Source: Zobellia nedashkovskayae (GTDB taxonomy: Bacteria > Bacteroidota > Bacteroidia > Flavobacteriales > Flavobacteriaceae). From it: DNA of 64,000 nt. The translations under genes were made by a program, and so were the position numbers. The first letter of the stretch is position 1, and each line of letters begins with the position of its first letter. The notes beneath the pieces are model-generated. The model was not told where the DNA came from, did not search any database, and worked only from the letters and a program-made list of their open reading frames with translations. Shown here one piece after another: positions 1 through 7,950 of the stretch. Location of the stretch: NCBI RefSeq assembly GCF_015330125.1, contig NZ_JADDXR010000002.1, positions 1,798,001 to 1,862,000 on the forward strand, written 5' to 3'.

Positions 1-167
1 ATGACGACAAAACTAGATGTATTTTGAAAACCTTCAACGTTTAAATTCGAAAAAAATAGACGCTATCGGTAATAATGGTGTTATTGGAGCTCGGGTCTTC
101 CGTTAAGATACAGAATAAATGGATAGAATTATTAATAGTTCAGTTGATGAAAAAGAAAAGTTATACG

Positions 168-1070
168 TTAGAAATAGATTTCTTGAGCAAGACGAAAGGT
201 ATTGGCATGAGCGTCAACAATAGTTTTGATATCCGGAGAGTAGCCGCCGCCCATACTACATTGAACTGGTATTTGAAGCTGATTGCAAGTTTCCAGTACA
301 AACGCATCCCGCTCTTTACAACCTTCAATACTTAACCCTAAAGTGCCAAGTTTGTCCGACGCAATAACGTCTACACCGCAAAGGTAAAAGATGAAATCCG
401 GTTTTTCTTTGGAAATCAGTTTAGGTAAAGTTTCCCTCAATAAGGACAAATAATCACTGTCGCCAGTGTCTTTGGGGAGGGCAATGTCTAAATCCGATTG
501 TTCTTTCTTAAAGGGATAATTACTAGCGCCGTGCATGGAAAATGTAAAAACAGAGTTATCATTCTTAAAAATTTCTGCAGTACCGTTCCCTTGGTGCACA
601 TCGAAATCTACAATCAGTATTTTTTTAGCCAAGTTCTGTGCCTGTAAAAAACGTGCGCCAATTGCCTGATCGTTTAGCATACAAAAAGCTTCGCCATGGT
701 CTGAGTAGGCATGATGAGTGCCCCCGGCAATATTCATGGCTATACCATTGATAATTGCGAACAAACAGGCTTGCATAGTGCCATCTGCTATAATTCGTTC
801 GCGTTCGACTAAGTCTTCAGTCAGCGGAAAACCTATTTTTCGTGCCTCACGAGATGGGATTTTTATATTTAAAAGATCATAGAAATATTCAGGATCGTGA
901 ACAGCAACAATGTATTTATCGTTTGGTATTTCTGGCTCAAAGAAGTTTTCAAGCGTACACGTGCCTTCATGTAAAAGCTGTTTGGGTAACAACTCGTACT
1001 TAAGCATTGGAAACCTATGCCCTTCGGGTAAGGAATGTTTGTAAATAGGGTGATACGCAATCTTGAGCAT
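168..1070 (-). CDS. Histone deacetylase family protein (class IV HDAC/AcuC-like amidohydrolase)
   Basis: A 300-residue zinc-dependent deacylase of the arginase/deacetylase fold. The family signature is complete: tandem His at about 119-120 in a GGTHHA motif, the metal ligands D157 and H159 in DFDVHQGNG, a third ligand D234 in CGVD, and the transition-state Tyr at about 277 in GGGYS. The family removes acyl groups from lysine side chains or small acylated amines; bacterial members are usually annotated as histone deacetylase or acetoin-utilisation-like proteins, and the real substrate here cannot be read from sequence. There is no signal peptide, so it is probably cytoplasmic. It is transcribed alone; the next gene on the same strand starts beyond it at 1349. 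Nothing coding is supported in the 167 bases between the window edge and its stop codon. Confidence 0.9.
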   Translation of the reverse strand: MLKIAYHPIYKHSLPEGHRFPMLKYELLPKQLLHEGTCTLENFFEPEIPNDKYIVAVHDPEYFYDLLNIKIPSREARKIGFPLTEDLVERERIIADGTMQACLFAIINGIAMNIAGGTHHAYSDHGEAFCMLNDQAIGARFLQAQNLAKKILIVDFDVHQGNGTAEIFKNDNSVFTFSMHGASNYPFKKEQSDLDIALPKDTGDSDYLSLLRETLPKLISKEKPDFIFYLCGVDVIASDKLGTLGLSIEGCKERDAFVLETCNQLQIPVQCSMGGGYSPDIKTIVDAHANTFRLAQEIYF

Positions 1071-1154
1071 ACTGCAAATATAGGAGGTCTATTTCCTTTT
1101 TTAAATCAAGAAATCGTAAAAGTAGACAGGTAAGTTTTTAAAGAGAGAAATGGT

Positions 1155-1349
1155 TTAAGCCACTTTTTTAAGAAGGTCAAAACAAGGACAACGACCGCAC
1201 CTTTTGCTTTCGTTTTTTTTGAACTTTTTACAACACTTGCTTTTCAGCTTCACGTTATCTGCAAGTGCATTTTCAACTTTACGTTGTAGAAGTTCGGATT
1301 TTGCTCCTTTTTTATCCTTCTTTTTGGACGATTTCTTCTTTTTTGACAC
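1155..1349 (-). CDS. Small Lys/Cys-rich basic protein, unknown function
   Basis: This is a 64-residue protein with a strongly basic N-terminal half (SKKKK, KKKDKKG) and a C-terminal half holding five cysteines (CCKKF, CGRCPC). The paired cysteines suggest a metal or disulfide knuckle, and the basic tail suggests nucleic-acid contact; both are inferences. The start is a GTG. It is supported by a -7-like TACATTTG on the minus strand at 1379-1372, which puts the transcript start about 17 nt upstream. I do not recognise a named family, but the composition is non-random and the gene has its own promoter, so I regard it as real. Confidence 0.65.
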   Translation of the reverse strand: MSKKKKSSKKKDKKGAKSELLQRKVENALADNVKLKSKCCKKFKKNESKRCGRCPCFDLLKKVA

Positions 1350-1371
1350 GGGCTTCGTTCTAATTATAAAG

Positions 1372-1379
1372 CAAATGTA
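1372..1379 (-). promoter_or_regulatory. Bacteroidota -7 promoter element of the small basic protein gene
   Basis: Reading the minus strand, TACATTTG matches the Bacteroidota -7 consensus TAnnTTTG exactly. Transcription would begin near 1366, leaving a short leader before the GTG start at 1349. No convincing -33 TTG was found at the usual distance. Confidence 0.5.
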
Positions 1380-1450
1380 GTTATTTTAAATAAATCTAAA
1401 TAAGATTAAAAAGTTAAAAATGTATTGAACCTCTTTTTTAAAAGTTTTCT

Positions 1451-1520
1451 CCATGAAAACCCTGAATTTAACTTTTCAGGGAATCCCCTGATGCATATCT
1501 TGTTCTTATTCAGGAATTTG
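1451..1520 (+). promoter_or_regulatory. Tandem-palindrome activator site and promoter of the 81-residue membrane protein gene
   Basis: The distal box CCATGAAAACCCTG (1451-1464; only its right half is intact) is followed by 12 AT-rich bases, the proximal box CAGGGAATCCCCTG (1477-1490), 23 bases and then GAATTTG (1514-1520), a degenerate -7 element. The start codon is 30 nt further on at 1551. The two boxes lie 26 bp apart, about two and a half helical turns, with centres near -41 and -67 from the predicted start. The same layout occurs at 1782-1851, 7950-7881 and 8111-8180. Confidence 0.6.
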
Positions 1521-1550
1521 CAATTGTAAATAACCTAAAGAACAACAGTT

Positions 1551-1796
1551 ATGAAAATTTCAATTGTATTATTAGCGCTCATTTTTTTAAATACGTCTGC
1601 ACTACTTTCTGAACCCATAGCGGGTTTGGTTAATGGAATCAATCCTTGGTTGCTTGTAGGTGTTGAAATCTTCTTGCTACTTGTACTGTACTTAAACTAT
1701 CAATTGAAAGAGCTTAGTCAAATTGCTAAAATAGATTTTAACGGAATTGAATATATGCCTACAGAAAGAAAGGATAAAACTCAGGGTAAACCCTGA
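1551..1796 (+). CDS. Small two-helix membrane protein, unknown function
   Basis: This is an 81-residue protein. An N-terminal hydrophobic stretch (about residues 3-19) could be a signal peptide or a first helix; a second strong helix spans about 31-50 (INPWLLVGVEIFLLLVLYL) and is followed by a charged cytoplasmic-like tail. No enzymatic motif is visible and I do not recognise the family. It lies directly upstream of the sensor kinase/response regulator pair and shares with it the tandem-palindrome promoter design, so it is probably part of that signalling system, for example as an accessory membrane component. Its last codons and stop lie inside an intrinsic terminator hairpin that is also one of the palindromes. 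Confidence 0.7.
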   Translation: MKISIVLLALIFLNTSALLSEPIAGLVNGINPWLLVGVEIFLLLVLYLNYQLKELSQIAKIDFNGIEYMPTERKDKTQGKP

Positions 1797-1803
1797 GTTT
1801 TTT
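1777..1803 (+). terminator. Intrinsic terminator overlapping a regulatory palindrome
   Basis: AAACTCAGGG pairs perfectly with CCCTGAGTTT around a TAAA loop, giving a 10-bp stem followed by a T-run (1798-1803). The stop codon of the upstream small membrane protein gene (1794-1796) lies in the right arm. The central 14 bases (1782-1795) also form the distal box of the next promoter, so one sequence seems to serve as terminator and operator. Confidence 0.7.
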
Positions 1804-1851
1804 ATTTCAGGGAATTCCTTGAGGTTTTCGTGAAGTTAAATTTTGATCTTG
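1782..1851 (+). promoter_or_regulatory. Tandem-palindrome activator site and promoter of the sensor kinase/regulator operon
   Basis: The distal box CAGGGTAAACCCTG (1782-1795) is followed by 12 AT-rich bases, the proximal box CAGGGAATTCCTTG (1808-1821), 23 bases and a -7-like GATCTTG (1845-1851). The spacing is identical to the other three copies. The predicted transcript would carry a leader of about 178 nt before the kinase start at 2033; the leader contains only a 7-codon ATG frame (1931-1954), which I do not call as a gene. A site here implies autoregulation if the adjacent response regulator is the binding protein. Confidence 0.6.
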
Positions 1852-2032
1852 CATTAGCTTAAACTAAATAGCGTTGAAACCAGCACGTTTTTATATCATC
1901 TTACTGCTTACGATTTTGAATTTTTAGGACATGAAAACAAACGGTGTACTATAAAATTTTTACGGTCAAAAGGGTTGATTAGTAATGCTTTTAAGAAAAT
2001 CAATATCTTTAAGAACCTGAAAACCAACCTTT

Positions 2033-3937
2033 ATGAAAAAATTACTATCCGTTTGTATTATTTTGTTGTTGTTTTCAGGTTCTGCCTTTGGACAGACGAA
2101 GGGGGTTGATACATTGGAGATTCTGGATATAATTACAGAATCTGAAGCTATTGAATATTCGGAACCTACCAAGGCATTAATTCTTTATAAAAAAGCATTT
2201 GACCTTAGCAAGAAAAACAATTATCACAACGGCGCTTTTAAAGCAAGTCTATATGCTGGCTTAGTACAATCCAATATAGCTCAATATGATTCGGCTTTGT
2301 ATTATTATAAAAAGGCGGAGGACGTTAATAAAATCATCAAGTCAAGCTTAAACGAAATGAAAGTTTCCTTAAATAGAGCAAATAGTTTTATGTTCAAGGG
2401 AGAACTTGAGAGTTCAATTAAAAATCATTTACACGGTATTCATATTCTTGAAGAAAGAAAAGATAGTACACGTCTAAGCGATGCCTATGTTAATCTATCT
2501 GCGGTATATCTAGAATTAGATGATTATGATAAGCAAATAGAACTACTATTAAAATCCTTAAAATTTACTGATGAGAACAATGTTGCTAAAATTGCTCTCA
2601 CGAATAGTGATTTAGTATTGCCATATCTTATGAAAAAGGACTTTGTCAAGGCCGAATTTTATATAAAAAGAGCGGATAGTCTTTCAGAAAATGTCTCAGA
2701 CCAGATGTTGCATTTTTTTGTAAATAGAAATTGGGGTGAATTCTATTTACATCAAGATATGTATGAAAAAACGATTCCTTATTACATAACAGCATTAAAA
2801 TTAGCTCAAGAAAATAACTATACTTATTTCAAAAAAGATCTTTTTATTAGTTTGGGTGATGTGCTTTTAAACCAAGGACATTATAAGGAAGCGGAGGCTT
2901 ATATTAATAGTGCTCTAGATCTGGGAAGAGAAGGCGGATTGAATGAACTCACTAAAAAGGCACTTTTTATGTTGTCAACACTGCATGAACGAAATAAAGA
3001 TTACCAGAAAGCTTATGGGTTTATGCAAGAGCATAATAAATTAAAAGATAGCATGATTTACAAGGAAAAGATTGAGGTGGTAAATGCCTTGGATAAAAAA
3101 TACCAAACCGAAAAAAAAGACAAAGAAATTGCCGAACAGCAATTGGCTTTGTCAGACCAAAAATTAACAATACAAGAAAGCAAATCAAAAACCCGTACTA
3201 TGACCATATTGATCGTTTCCCTCCTTTTTGGATCTATATTATTGTGGTTCTCTTTCAACCAACGCCAAAAGCGTATGCAACAGCAGTTGGTTTCCATAGA
3301 AAGAGAACAAGAAGTAAAAACCCTAGAATCGCTGATGGAAGGCGAAGAAAAAGAACGCTTGCGTATTGCCAAAGAACTGCATGATGGGGTTAATGGAGAT
3401 CTCTCTGCTATTAAATTTAAACTGTCTTCCTTGCTCGAGATGAACAATACGGTAATTAAAGAAGCCGTTACTATGATCGATAATTCTTGTGAACAAGTGC
3501 GTGCAATTTCGCACAATCTAGTACCGCCTTCTTTAAAAGATTTCAACCTCTTGGAAGCGGTTGAAGAGTATTGTCAAAGTATGGATAGTATTCATGAGTC
3601 TGAAGTTAATTTTCAGCAGGTAGGGGAAGATATAAACTTAGATAAGAAACAAGAAGCTAATCTATTCCGAATTGTTCAAGAGTTGGTAACCAATAGCATT
3701 AAGCATGCCCAGGGCAATGAAATTAATGTACAACTGAGTCATTTGAAAAATACGTTACAACTTACTGTTGAGGATAATGGTAAGGGCTTTGATCCTAAAA
3801 CGGTAAAAAGCGATGGTATTGGCATGCAAAACGTTCAATCTAGGGTGGATTATTTGAATGCCACAATGGATTTTGTTTCTAACGAAAAAGGGACATCATA
3901 TACCATTACAATGGATACCAAAACCAAAGAACCATGA
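2033..3937 (+). CDS. TPR-domain sensor histidine kinase (HisKA_3/NarX-type)
   Basis: A 634-residue two-component sensor. A signal peptide (about 1-20, ending FGQ) is followed by a periplasmic array of tetratricopeptide repeats (about 30-350), a short coiled coil, one membrane helix (about 390-408) and a cytoplasmic kinase module. The phosphoacceptor is H450 in ELHDGVNGDLSAIK, typical of the HisKA_3 dimerisation domain, and the HATPase N-box Asn is about 554 (ELVTNSIKHA), followed by the DNGKGF loop. The TPR array presumably senses a protein or peptide ligand outside the inner membrane. The stop overlaps the start of the response regulator by ATGA, so the two are translationally coupled. It is likely autoregulated through the tandem palindromes at 1782-1821. 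Confidence 0.93.
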   Translation: MKKLLSVCIILLLFSGSAFGQTKGVDTLEILDIITESEAIEYSEPTKALILYKKAFDLSKKNNYHNGAFKASLYAGLVQSNIAQYDSALYYYKKAEDVNKIIKSSLNEMKVSLNRANSFMFKGELESSIKNHLHGIHILEERKDSTRLSDAYVNLSAVYLELDDYDKQIELLLKSLKFTDENNVAKIALTNSDLVLPYLMKKDFVKAEFYIKRADSLSENVSDQMLHFFVNRNWGEFYLHQDMYEKTIPYYITALKLAQENNYTYFKKDLFISLGDVLLNQGHYKEAEAYINSALDLGREGGLNELTKKALFMLSTLHERNKDYQKAYGFMQEHNKLKDSMIYKEKIEVVNALDKKYQTEKKDKEIAEQQLALSDQKLTIQESKSKTRTMTILIVSLLFGSILLWFSFNQRQKRMQQQLVSIEREQEVKTLESLMEGEEKERLRIAKELHDGVNGDLSAIKFKLSSLLEMNNTVIKEAVTMIDNSCEQVRAISHNLVPPSLKDFNLLEAVEEYCQSMDSIHESEVNFQQVGEDINLDKKQEANLFRIVQELVTNSIKHAQGNEINVQLSHLKNTLQLTVEDNGKGFDPKTVKSDGIGMQNVQSRVDYLNATMDFVSNEKGTSYTITMDTKTKEP

Positions 3938-4572
3938 TAACCATAGCTATTACGGATGATCATCAAATGGTGGTACAGGGCATAGAAACCATGCTCAGGT
4001 ATGAACCGGATATGGTCATATCATACAAATATAACAGTGTTGCAACAACGGTTGAAGGACTATCCAAACAGCAACCTGATATTTTATTGTTGGATATTAA
4101 TTTGCCGGATGGTAATGGTATAGATTTATGTAAAAAATTAATTGAATCGTTTCCAAAATTAAAAATCATCGCATTAAGTAGTTTTAGCGAGATTGCTTTT
4201 GTAAAGGGAATTTTGAGCAACGGAGCTAGTGGTTATCTTTTGAAAAATACGAGTAAAGAAGAATTGATTACTGCTTTTAAAACTGTTTTGGATGGTGGGC
4301 AGTACTTGCAAAAAGACATTCAGAAAAAGCTACTCCAAAGTTCATTGGGCCAGAAGAAAGCAAGTTCTTTTATTCCTAAACTTACCCGCCGCGAAAAAGA
4401 AGTATTGACTGCGATTTCAGAAGAACTCACTACCAACGAAATTGCCGATAAACTTTGTATCAGTTCCAAAACCGTAGAAACCCACCGTATGAATCTTATA
4501 AGTAAGCTAGGTGCCCGTAACAGTGTTGGGCTAATAAAAATCGCGATGGAAAAGGGGTTGTTGAAAAATTAG
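3934..4572 (+). CDS. NarL/FixJ-family response regulator (REC + LuxR-type HTH)
   Basis: This is a 212-residue DNA-binding response regulator. The receiver domain has the acidic pair D8-D9, the phosphorylated Asp at D54 (LLLDINLPDG) and a conserved Lys near 104. The C-terminal LuxR/GerE helix-turn-helix (about 145-205) includes LTRREKEVL and the recognition-helix segment SSKTVETHRMNLISKL. It is the cognate partner of the TPR kinase, whose stop it overlaps by 4 bases. Members of this family bind as dimers to inverted repeats of about 14-20 bp, and activators commonly sit near -41. That makes this protein the leading candidate to bind the four CAGGGnnnnCCCTG pairs in the locus (inference). It converges with the ATP-grasp gene. 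Confidence 0.93.
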   Translation: MITIAITDDHQMVVQGIETMLRYEPDMVISYKYNSVATTVEGLSKQQPDILLLDINLPDGNGIDLCKKLIESFPKLKIIALSSFSEIAFVKGILSNGASGYLLKNTSKEELITAFKTVLDGGQYLQKDIQKKLLQSSLGQKKASSFIPKLTRREKEVLTAISEELTTNEIADKLCISSKTVETHRMNLISKLGARNSVGLIKIAMEKGLLKN

Positions 4573-4628
4573 ACATCTTAATTTCTTATGCATTTCTAAC
4601 TTTACTATTTAAAATATGCCTTTGCCTA

Positions 4629-5669
4629 TTAAATCCTAGCTATCATTTTTAACATTTTGGAATTTTTTAAAAGTCCTCCTTCTAGTATGTCGCTTATATA
4701 AAGACTAGGGTCTTCGTTTCCTTCTATAAGAATTGGCCCGTAAGGAGTGATGGCCACATCCCAACCAACCATTCCATTAGGAATGTGTTTTGATGCATTC
4801 TTTACCAATTTACAGGCTTCTTTATAGTAAGGAATCTTAAAATTTTGTAATACAAAATCTGTGTCAGGATGTTTATTTGTTTGTTCGCCGCCAAACTCTA
4901 TATCAAAATAGGCAGTTTGTTTTAAAGTGCCTATTTTTTGGTTGATACCTATGGTAAGTCCTCCCGATGAAGTATTGTCTACAACATTGCCTTTTGCACC
5001 AAAACGCATGCTAGAAGTAATAATATCCACTTCTCCGTTTTCCATATGCGTTAGTATACGAAGGGTGTTTATGGATTTTGAGTAAATAGCATTGATTTCA
5101 GGATGTTGAGCTATAACTTCGGTATGTGCATAATTACCGCTTATAAGATTTTCATATTCTAATTGTAATTTTTTTTGCAAGTTTTCTTTACTTAATTTAA
5201 AACAGCCTTTGCCACCATAAAGTGATAATGGTCTAAAGAAAATTGCTTTGGCGGGTGTAGATTGAAATATGGCTTCGTAAGCTTGCATCAATTGATTTAA
5301 TGTAGAAATTTCACAAATGCCATTCTCTAAAAAAAAGCTTTTGCCAAAGTTGTGACCAATAAGTTTTGGGGTTGCTAGTTTATGCTTTTCACAATAAAGA
5401 GCAAAATTCAGTTTGTTATTTAATATGGAGGTGTATTCTTGCTTGTTAAGTTTTGGGCTCCGCTGTATCCGATTGTTTAAGTCAGTACTTAAATAATCCT
5501 TATAATTTTTAACTTCTTTTTTATAAAGATGCTTAAAATAGTACATAGGCACTTCTTTTCTGGTGGTCCAGAGTACGAATACCTCTTTAAGAATTTTTAA
5601 AATACCTTTTTTTTTGGGGTCTTTAAGGAATACTTTGATCCTTCCTGGATTGGTAAAGTGTATTGCCAT
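4629..5669 (-). CDS. Sugar-transfer-associated ATP-grasp protein
   Basis: A 346-residue protein resembling the ATP-grasp family linked to polysaccharide loci (ATPgrasp_ST). Visible features are a nucleotide-binding Lys-rich segment with FFRPLSLYGGKGCF (about 150), the TLRILTH strand, and a C-terminal metal-binding ILIEGNEDPS motif. ATP-grasp enzymes activate a carboxylate as acyl phosphate and join it to an amine or thiol; the actual substrates are unknown. It is the last gene of a three-gene operon, 16 bases after the CapK-like gene, suggesting joint modification of one small molecule or glycan. No membrane helix or signal peptide is seen, so it should act in the cytoplasm. Confidence 0.8.
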   Translation of the reverse strand: MAIHFTNPGRIKVFLKDPKKKGILKILKEVFVLWTTRKEVPMYYFKHLYKKEVKNYKDYLSTDLNNRIQRSPKLNKQEYTSILNNKLNFALYCEKHKLATPKLIGHNFGKSFFLENGICEISTLNQLMQAYEAIFQSTPAKAIFFRPLSLYGGKGCFKLSKENLQKKLQLEYENLISGNYAHTEVIAQHPEINAIYSKSINTLRILTHMENGEVDIITSSMRFGAKGNVVDNTSSGGLTIGINQKIGTLKQTAYFDIEFGGEQTNKHPDTDFVLQNFKIPYYKEACKLVKNASKHIPNGMVGWDVAITPYGPILIEGNEDPSLYISDILEGGLLKNSKMLKMIARI

Positions 5670-5685
5670 TGTATTTTGTGTTAAG

Positions 5686-7053
5686 TTATTTTTCGGTTAG
5701 GTTGAGTACTTTTTTTCGTTTCCCGGAAGACAGCAACGGTATTTCATCTACATAGGTAACGGCCAGGTTGGCATTACTGCCCAGATAGCCTTTAAACTCA
5801 TTGATCAATTCCTTTTCGCGCGTAAAACTAGTTTGTACGTTCAGTATAAACTCATAATTGTTTTTACCTTTCTGAATGAATTGGTATTGATTTAATCTAT
5901 TGTACTTCCACATATTATTAGTGAGGGTAAAAGGAGAAATAGGTTCACCTTTAGTGTTGAATATAGCGTCCATTTTTCGACCTTCAACAGTACTTAGGAC
6001 GTAGTGAATGTTTCCGTTTATCTCTATTTTTTTCATAGCTCCTAGGTCTCCCGTATCATAGCGTATTAGGGGCATGGCACGGTTGAAAAAATCGGTTACG
6101 ACAATTCTTCCCGTTTTGCCATCTTCTAGCGGAATGTCTGCGTTAGTATCTAAAATCTCAATATGATAACTGGCTAGGTTTAAAAGAAAATTGTTTTCTA
6201 AGAAGGGGGTTTGCTGGGCTAGCATTCCGTTCTCGGTATTCGCATAACGAGAAACAACGGGACAACCAAAATGTACTTCCAAATAATTTTTTGTGGGGTT
6301 GTCCAATGATTCGGACATGGCTATAATAGAGATGACTTTCGCATTGGATAGATCGGTAGGGTGGCGTTTTAGGTATTTTACAATTCCATCTAGCGCAGAG
6401 GCATAGCTAAGTATACTTTTGGGAGCATTGCCAAATATGATTCGGTTTAGGAATTCCTTAATCTTACTGTCGTTTAGTTTAAAAACATCTATTGGGCTAA
6501 TGTTCTGTATTTTTTGAATGAATTTGCTCTTTCTGTTCTGTTTGTTCCAAATTCTAAAATAATAAAACCCTTGGCCCCAGGTATGGCCAACTGTTTCCCA
6601 AAAGAAATGCACATCGGCTTTATGGCGCTTTTTTTTATTTTCATCATGAACTACCGTAAAAGGCGTTCCTGTTGAACCACTTGTAGAGGCATTGAATGTT
6701 TTTTTGTTTACGTAACTTTCGGAAAGAAATGATTTGCTATTTTTCTTGATCAGATTTTTATTTACTACCGGAAAATGTTGGAGAGAAGTGGCGGTTATTC
6801 CCAAAAATTTATAATAGGGTACCGTTTTTACAGCATGATGTAAAATCTGGTTTAAATAGGTAGTGCGTTGCTGCGTGGCGTAATCGGATTCATGGTTTAA
6901 GTTTATTCGTTTTATGGCATCATAATGTTTACGGATCTTGGAACCTTTAAATTGGTCCAGTAGCCAAAAAAATGAACTTCTCCACGTAGTGGGTTTATTT
7001 GAAAATTCTATGTTATGCACCCTATTGAACATAAGATTTTTTATTAGTTTCAT
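5686..7053 (-). CDS. CapK/PaaK-like adenylate-forming enzyme (phenylacetate-CoA ligase family)
   Basis: This protein of about 455 residues has the ANL adenylation fold. It shows the P-loop-like NASTSGSTGTPF segment, the SRYANTENG adenine-pocket region, IRYDTGDLG, and a C-terminal swivelling domain ending SSGKRKKV. Relatives activate aromatic or other carboxylic acids as adenylates; the CapK branch occurs in capsule and exopolysaccharide clusters. I chose the ATG at 7053 (MKLIKN). A longer frame reaches 7086, and another ATG lies at 7032, so the overlap with the upstream acyltransferase gene is 11-65 nt and translational coupling is likely. Substrate unknown. Confidence 0.8.
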   Translation of the reverse strand: MKLIKNLMFNRVHNIEFSNKPTTWRSSFFWLLDQFKGSKIRKHYDAIKRINLNHESDYATQQRTTYLNQILHHAVKTVPYYKFLGITATSLQHFPVVNKNLIKKNSKSFLSESYVNKKTFNASTSGSTGTPFTVVHDENKKKRHKADVHFFWETVGHTWGQGFYYFRIWNKQNRKSKFIQKIQNISPIDVFKLNDSKIKEFLNRIIFGNAPKSILSYASALDGIVKYLKRHPTDLSNAKVISIIAMSESLDNPTKNYLEVHFGCPVVSRYANTENGMLAQQTPFLENNFLLNLASYHIEILDTNADIPLEDGKTGRIVVTDFFNRAMPLIRYDTGDLGAMKKIEINGNIHYVLSTVEGRKMDAIFNTKGEPISPFTLTNNMWKYNRLNQYQFIQKGKNNYEFILNVQTSFTREKELINEFKGYLGSNANLAVTYVDEIPLLSSGKRKKVLNLTEK

Positions 7054-7753
7054 TATGCACAGCGTATGACTGACCACAATTGGCATCGCCGTTTAGGTAA
7101 GCATCTCCCGTTTTTCTTTTTCTTATAAAACGTGCTGGTGTTCCATAGTTTAGGGAATATGATGCCACATTTTTAATGACCAGAGAACCGGCACCAATAA
7201 GACTATGTTTGCCAATAGAAATATTCTCAATAACATTTGCCCCAAGGGATATAGCTGAATATTTGCCAAGCGTAAGGTTTCCTCCGGTGCATACCCCTGA
7301 AGAAACACTGGAAAAATCTTCCATAATTCCGTCATGTCCAAGTGAGGAATTGGTGTTTAGAATGCAATAATCACCCATTTGGGAATTCGCATTTATTATG
7401 GCTCCCGGTGCTATTACGGTTCCTTTTCCGATTTTGACGCCCATGCCTATAATGGCGCTAGGGTGTACCACGGTAACCATTTCAAGCAGCGGGCAGATAG
7501 TATTGATTTTATCCACCATGATTTTTCTGGTCCAATTGTTTCCAATTGCTATAATAACACCTTGTATGTCTAGACGCCATACAAGCCACGGAAGGTCTAG
7601 CTCTGTTCCCAAAACTTCAAGTCCGTATTTTTTTGTACCCTTTTTTTTAAAAGAATCTATAAAGCCTAAAACATTATATTGTCCTTTTTTGTTAATGCAA
7701 TCCAGAACCATACCCCCATGTCCAGATGCGCCTACTATTAAAATGTTTTTCAT
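7022..7753 (-). CDS. NeuD/PglD-family acetyltransferase (left-handed beta-helix)
   Basis: A 243-residue acyl-CoA-dependent O- or N-acyltransferase. The N-terminal Rossmann-like half opens with ILIVGASGHGG (residues 4-14). The C-terminal half is built of hexapeptide repeats (IGMGVKIGKGTVI, IENISIGKHSLIGAGS), and the probable catalytic base is H140 in SSLGHDG, as in PglD/NeuD relatives that acetylate UDP-amino sugars or sialic acid. It is the first gene of a three-gene leftward operon with the CapK-like and ATP-grasp genes. A mirror-image copy of the tandem-palindrome promoter (7950-7881) faces it with a leader of about 124 nt, tying the operon to the neighbouring two-component system. Confidence 0.85.
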   Translation of the reverse strand: MKNILIVGASGHGGMVLDCINKKGQYNVLGFIDSFKKKGTKKYGLEVLGTELDLPWLVWRLDIQGVIIAIGNNWTRKIMVDKINTICPLLEMVTVVHPSAIIGMGVKIGKGTVIAPGAIINANSQMGDYCILNTNSSLGHDGIMEDFSSVSSGVCTGGNLTLGKYSAISLGANVIENISIGKHSLIGAGSLVIKNVASYSLNYGTPARFIRKRKTGDAYLNGDANCGQSYAVHNETNKKSYVQ

Positions 7754-7880
7754 GTTCTCGGAGTTTTGTATTAGTTGGTACCATCTTCTCGCGATAAGTA
7801 ATCATAGGGTTATCGTAAATTTCAACCCGCACTTTGTGTACTCATTTCTATCGCTATATTTTTTCTCAATTTTCTATGAC

Positions 7881-7950
7881 TAAAGTATTTCTATAAAAGT
7901 GCTAAAGCGTAAGGGTATTCCCTGATTTTTCTATATCAGGGTTAACCCCT
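7881..7950 (-). promoter_or_regulatory. Tandem-palindrome activator site and promoter facing the acyltransferase operon
   Basis: Read on the minus strand: distal box AGGGGTTAACCCTG (7950-7937), 12 AT-rich bases, proximal box CAGGGAATACCCTT (7924-7911), 23 bases, then TACTTTA (7887-7881) as a -7-like element. The proximal box carries the GAAT spacer seen only in proximal boxes and the distal box the TTAA/TAAA spacer seen in distal ones, which fixes the leftward orientation. A TAGTTTG at 7975-7981 also fits a weaker rightward promoter, but no gene starts there. The 454-base gap 7754-8207 holds this site and the divergent site at 8111-8180; I see no gene in it. Confidence 0.6.

Noticed and set aside
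75..335. Open frame of 86 codons on the plus strand
   Set aside because: It overlaps the 3' end of the well-supported deacetylase gene on the other strand and has no recognisable features; likely a shadow frame.
1931..1954. Seven-codon ATG frame (MKTNGVL) in the kinase leader
   Set aside because: Too short, without amino-acid bias typical of attenuator peptides and without a following terminator; mentioned only as part of the leader.
3058..3546. 162-codon frame on the minus strand inside the kinase gene
   Set aside because: Fully antisense to conserved kinase motifs; Ser/Cys-rich composition typical of a shadow frame.
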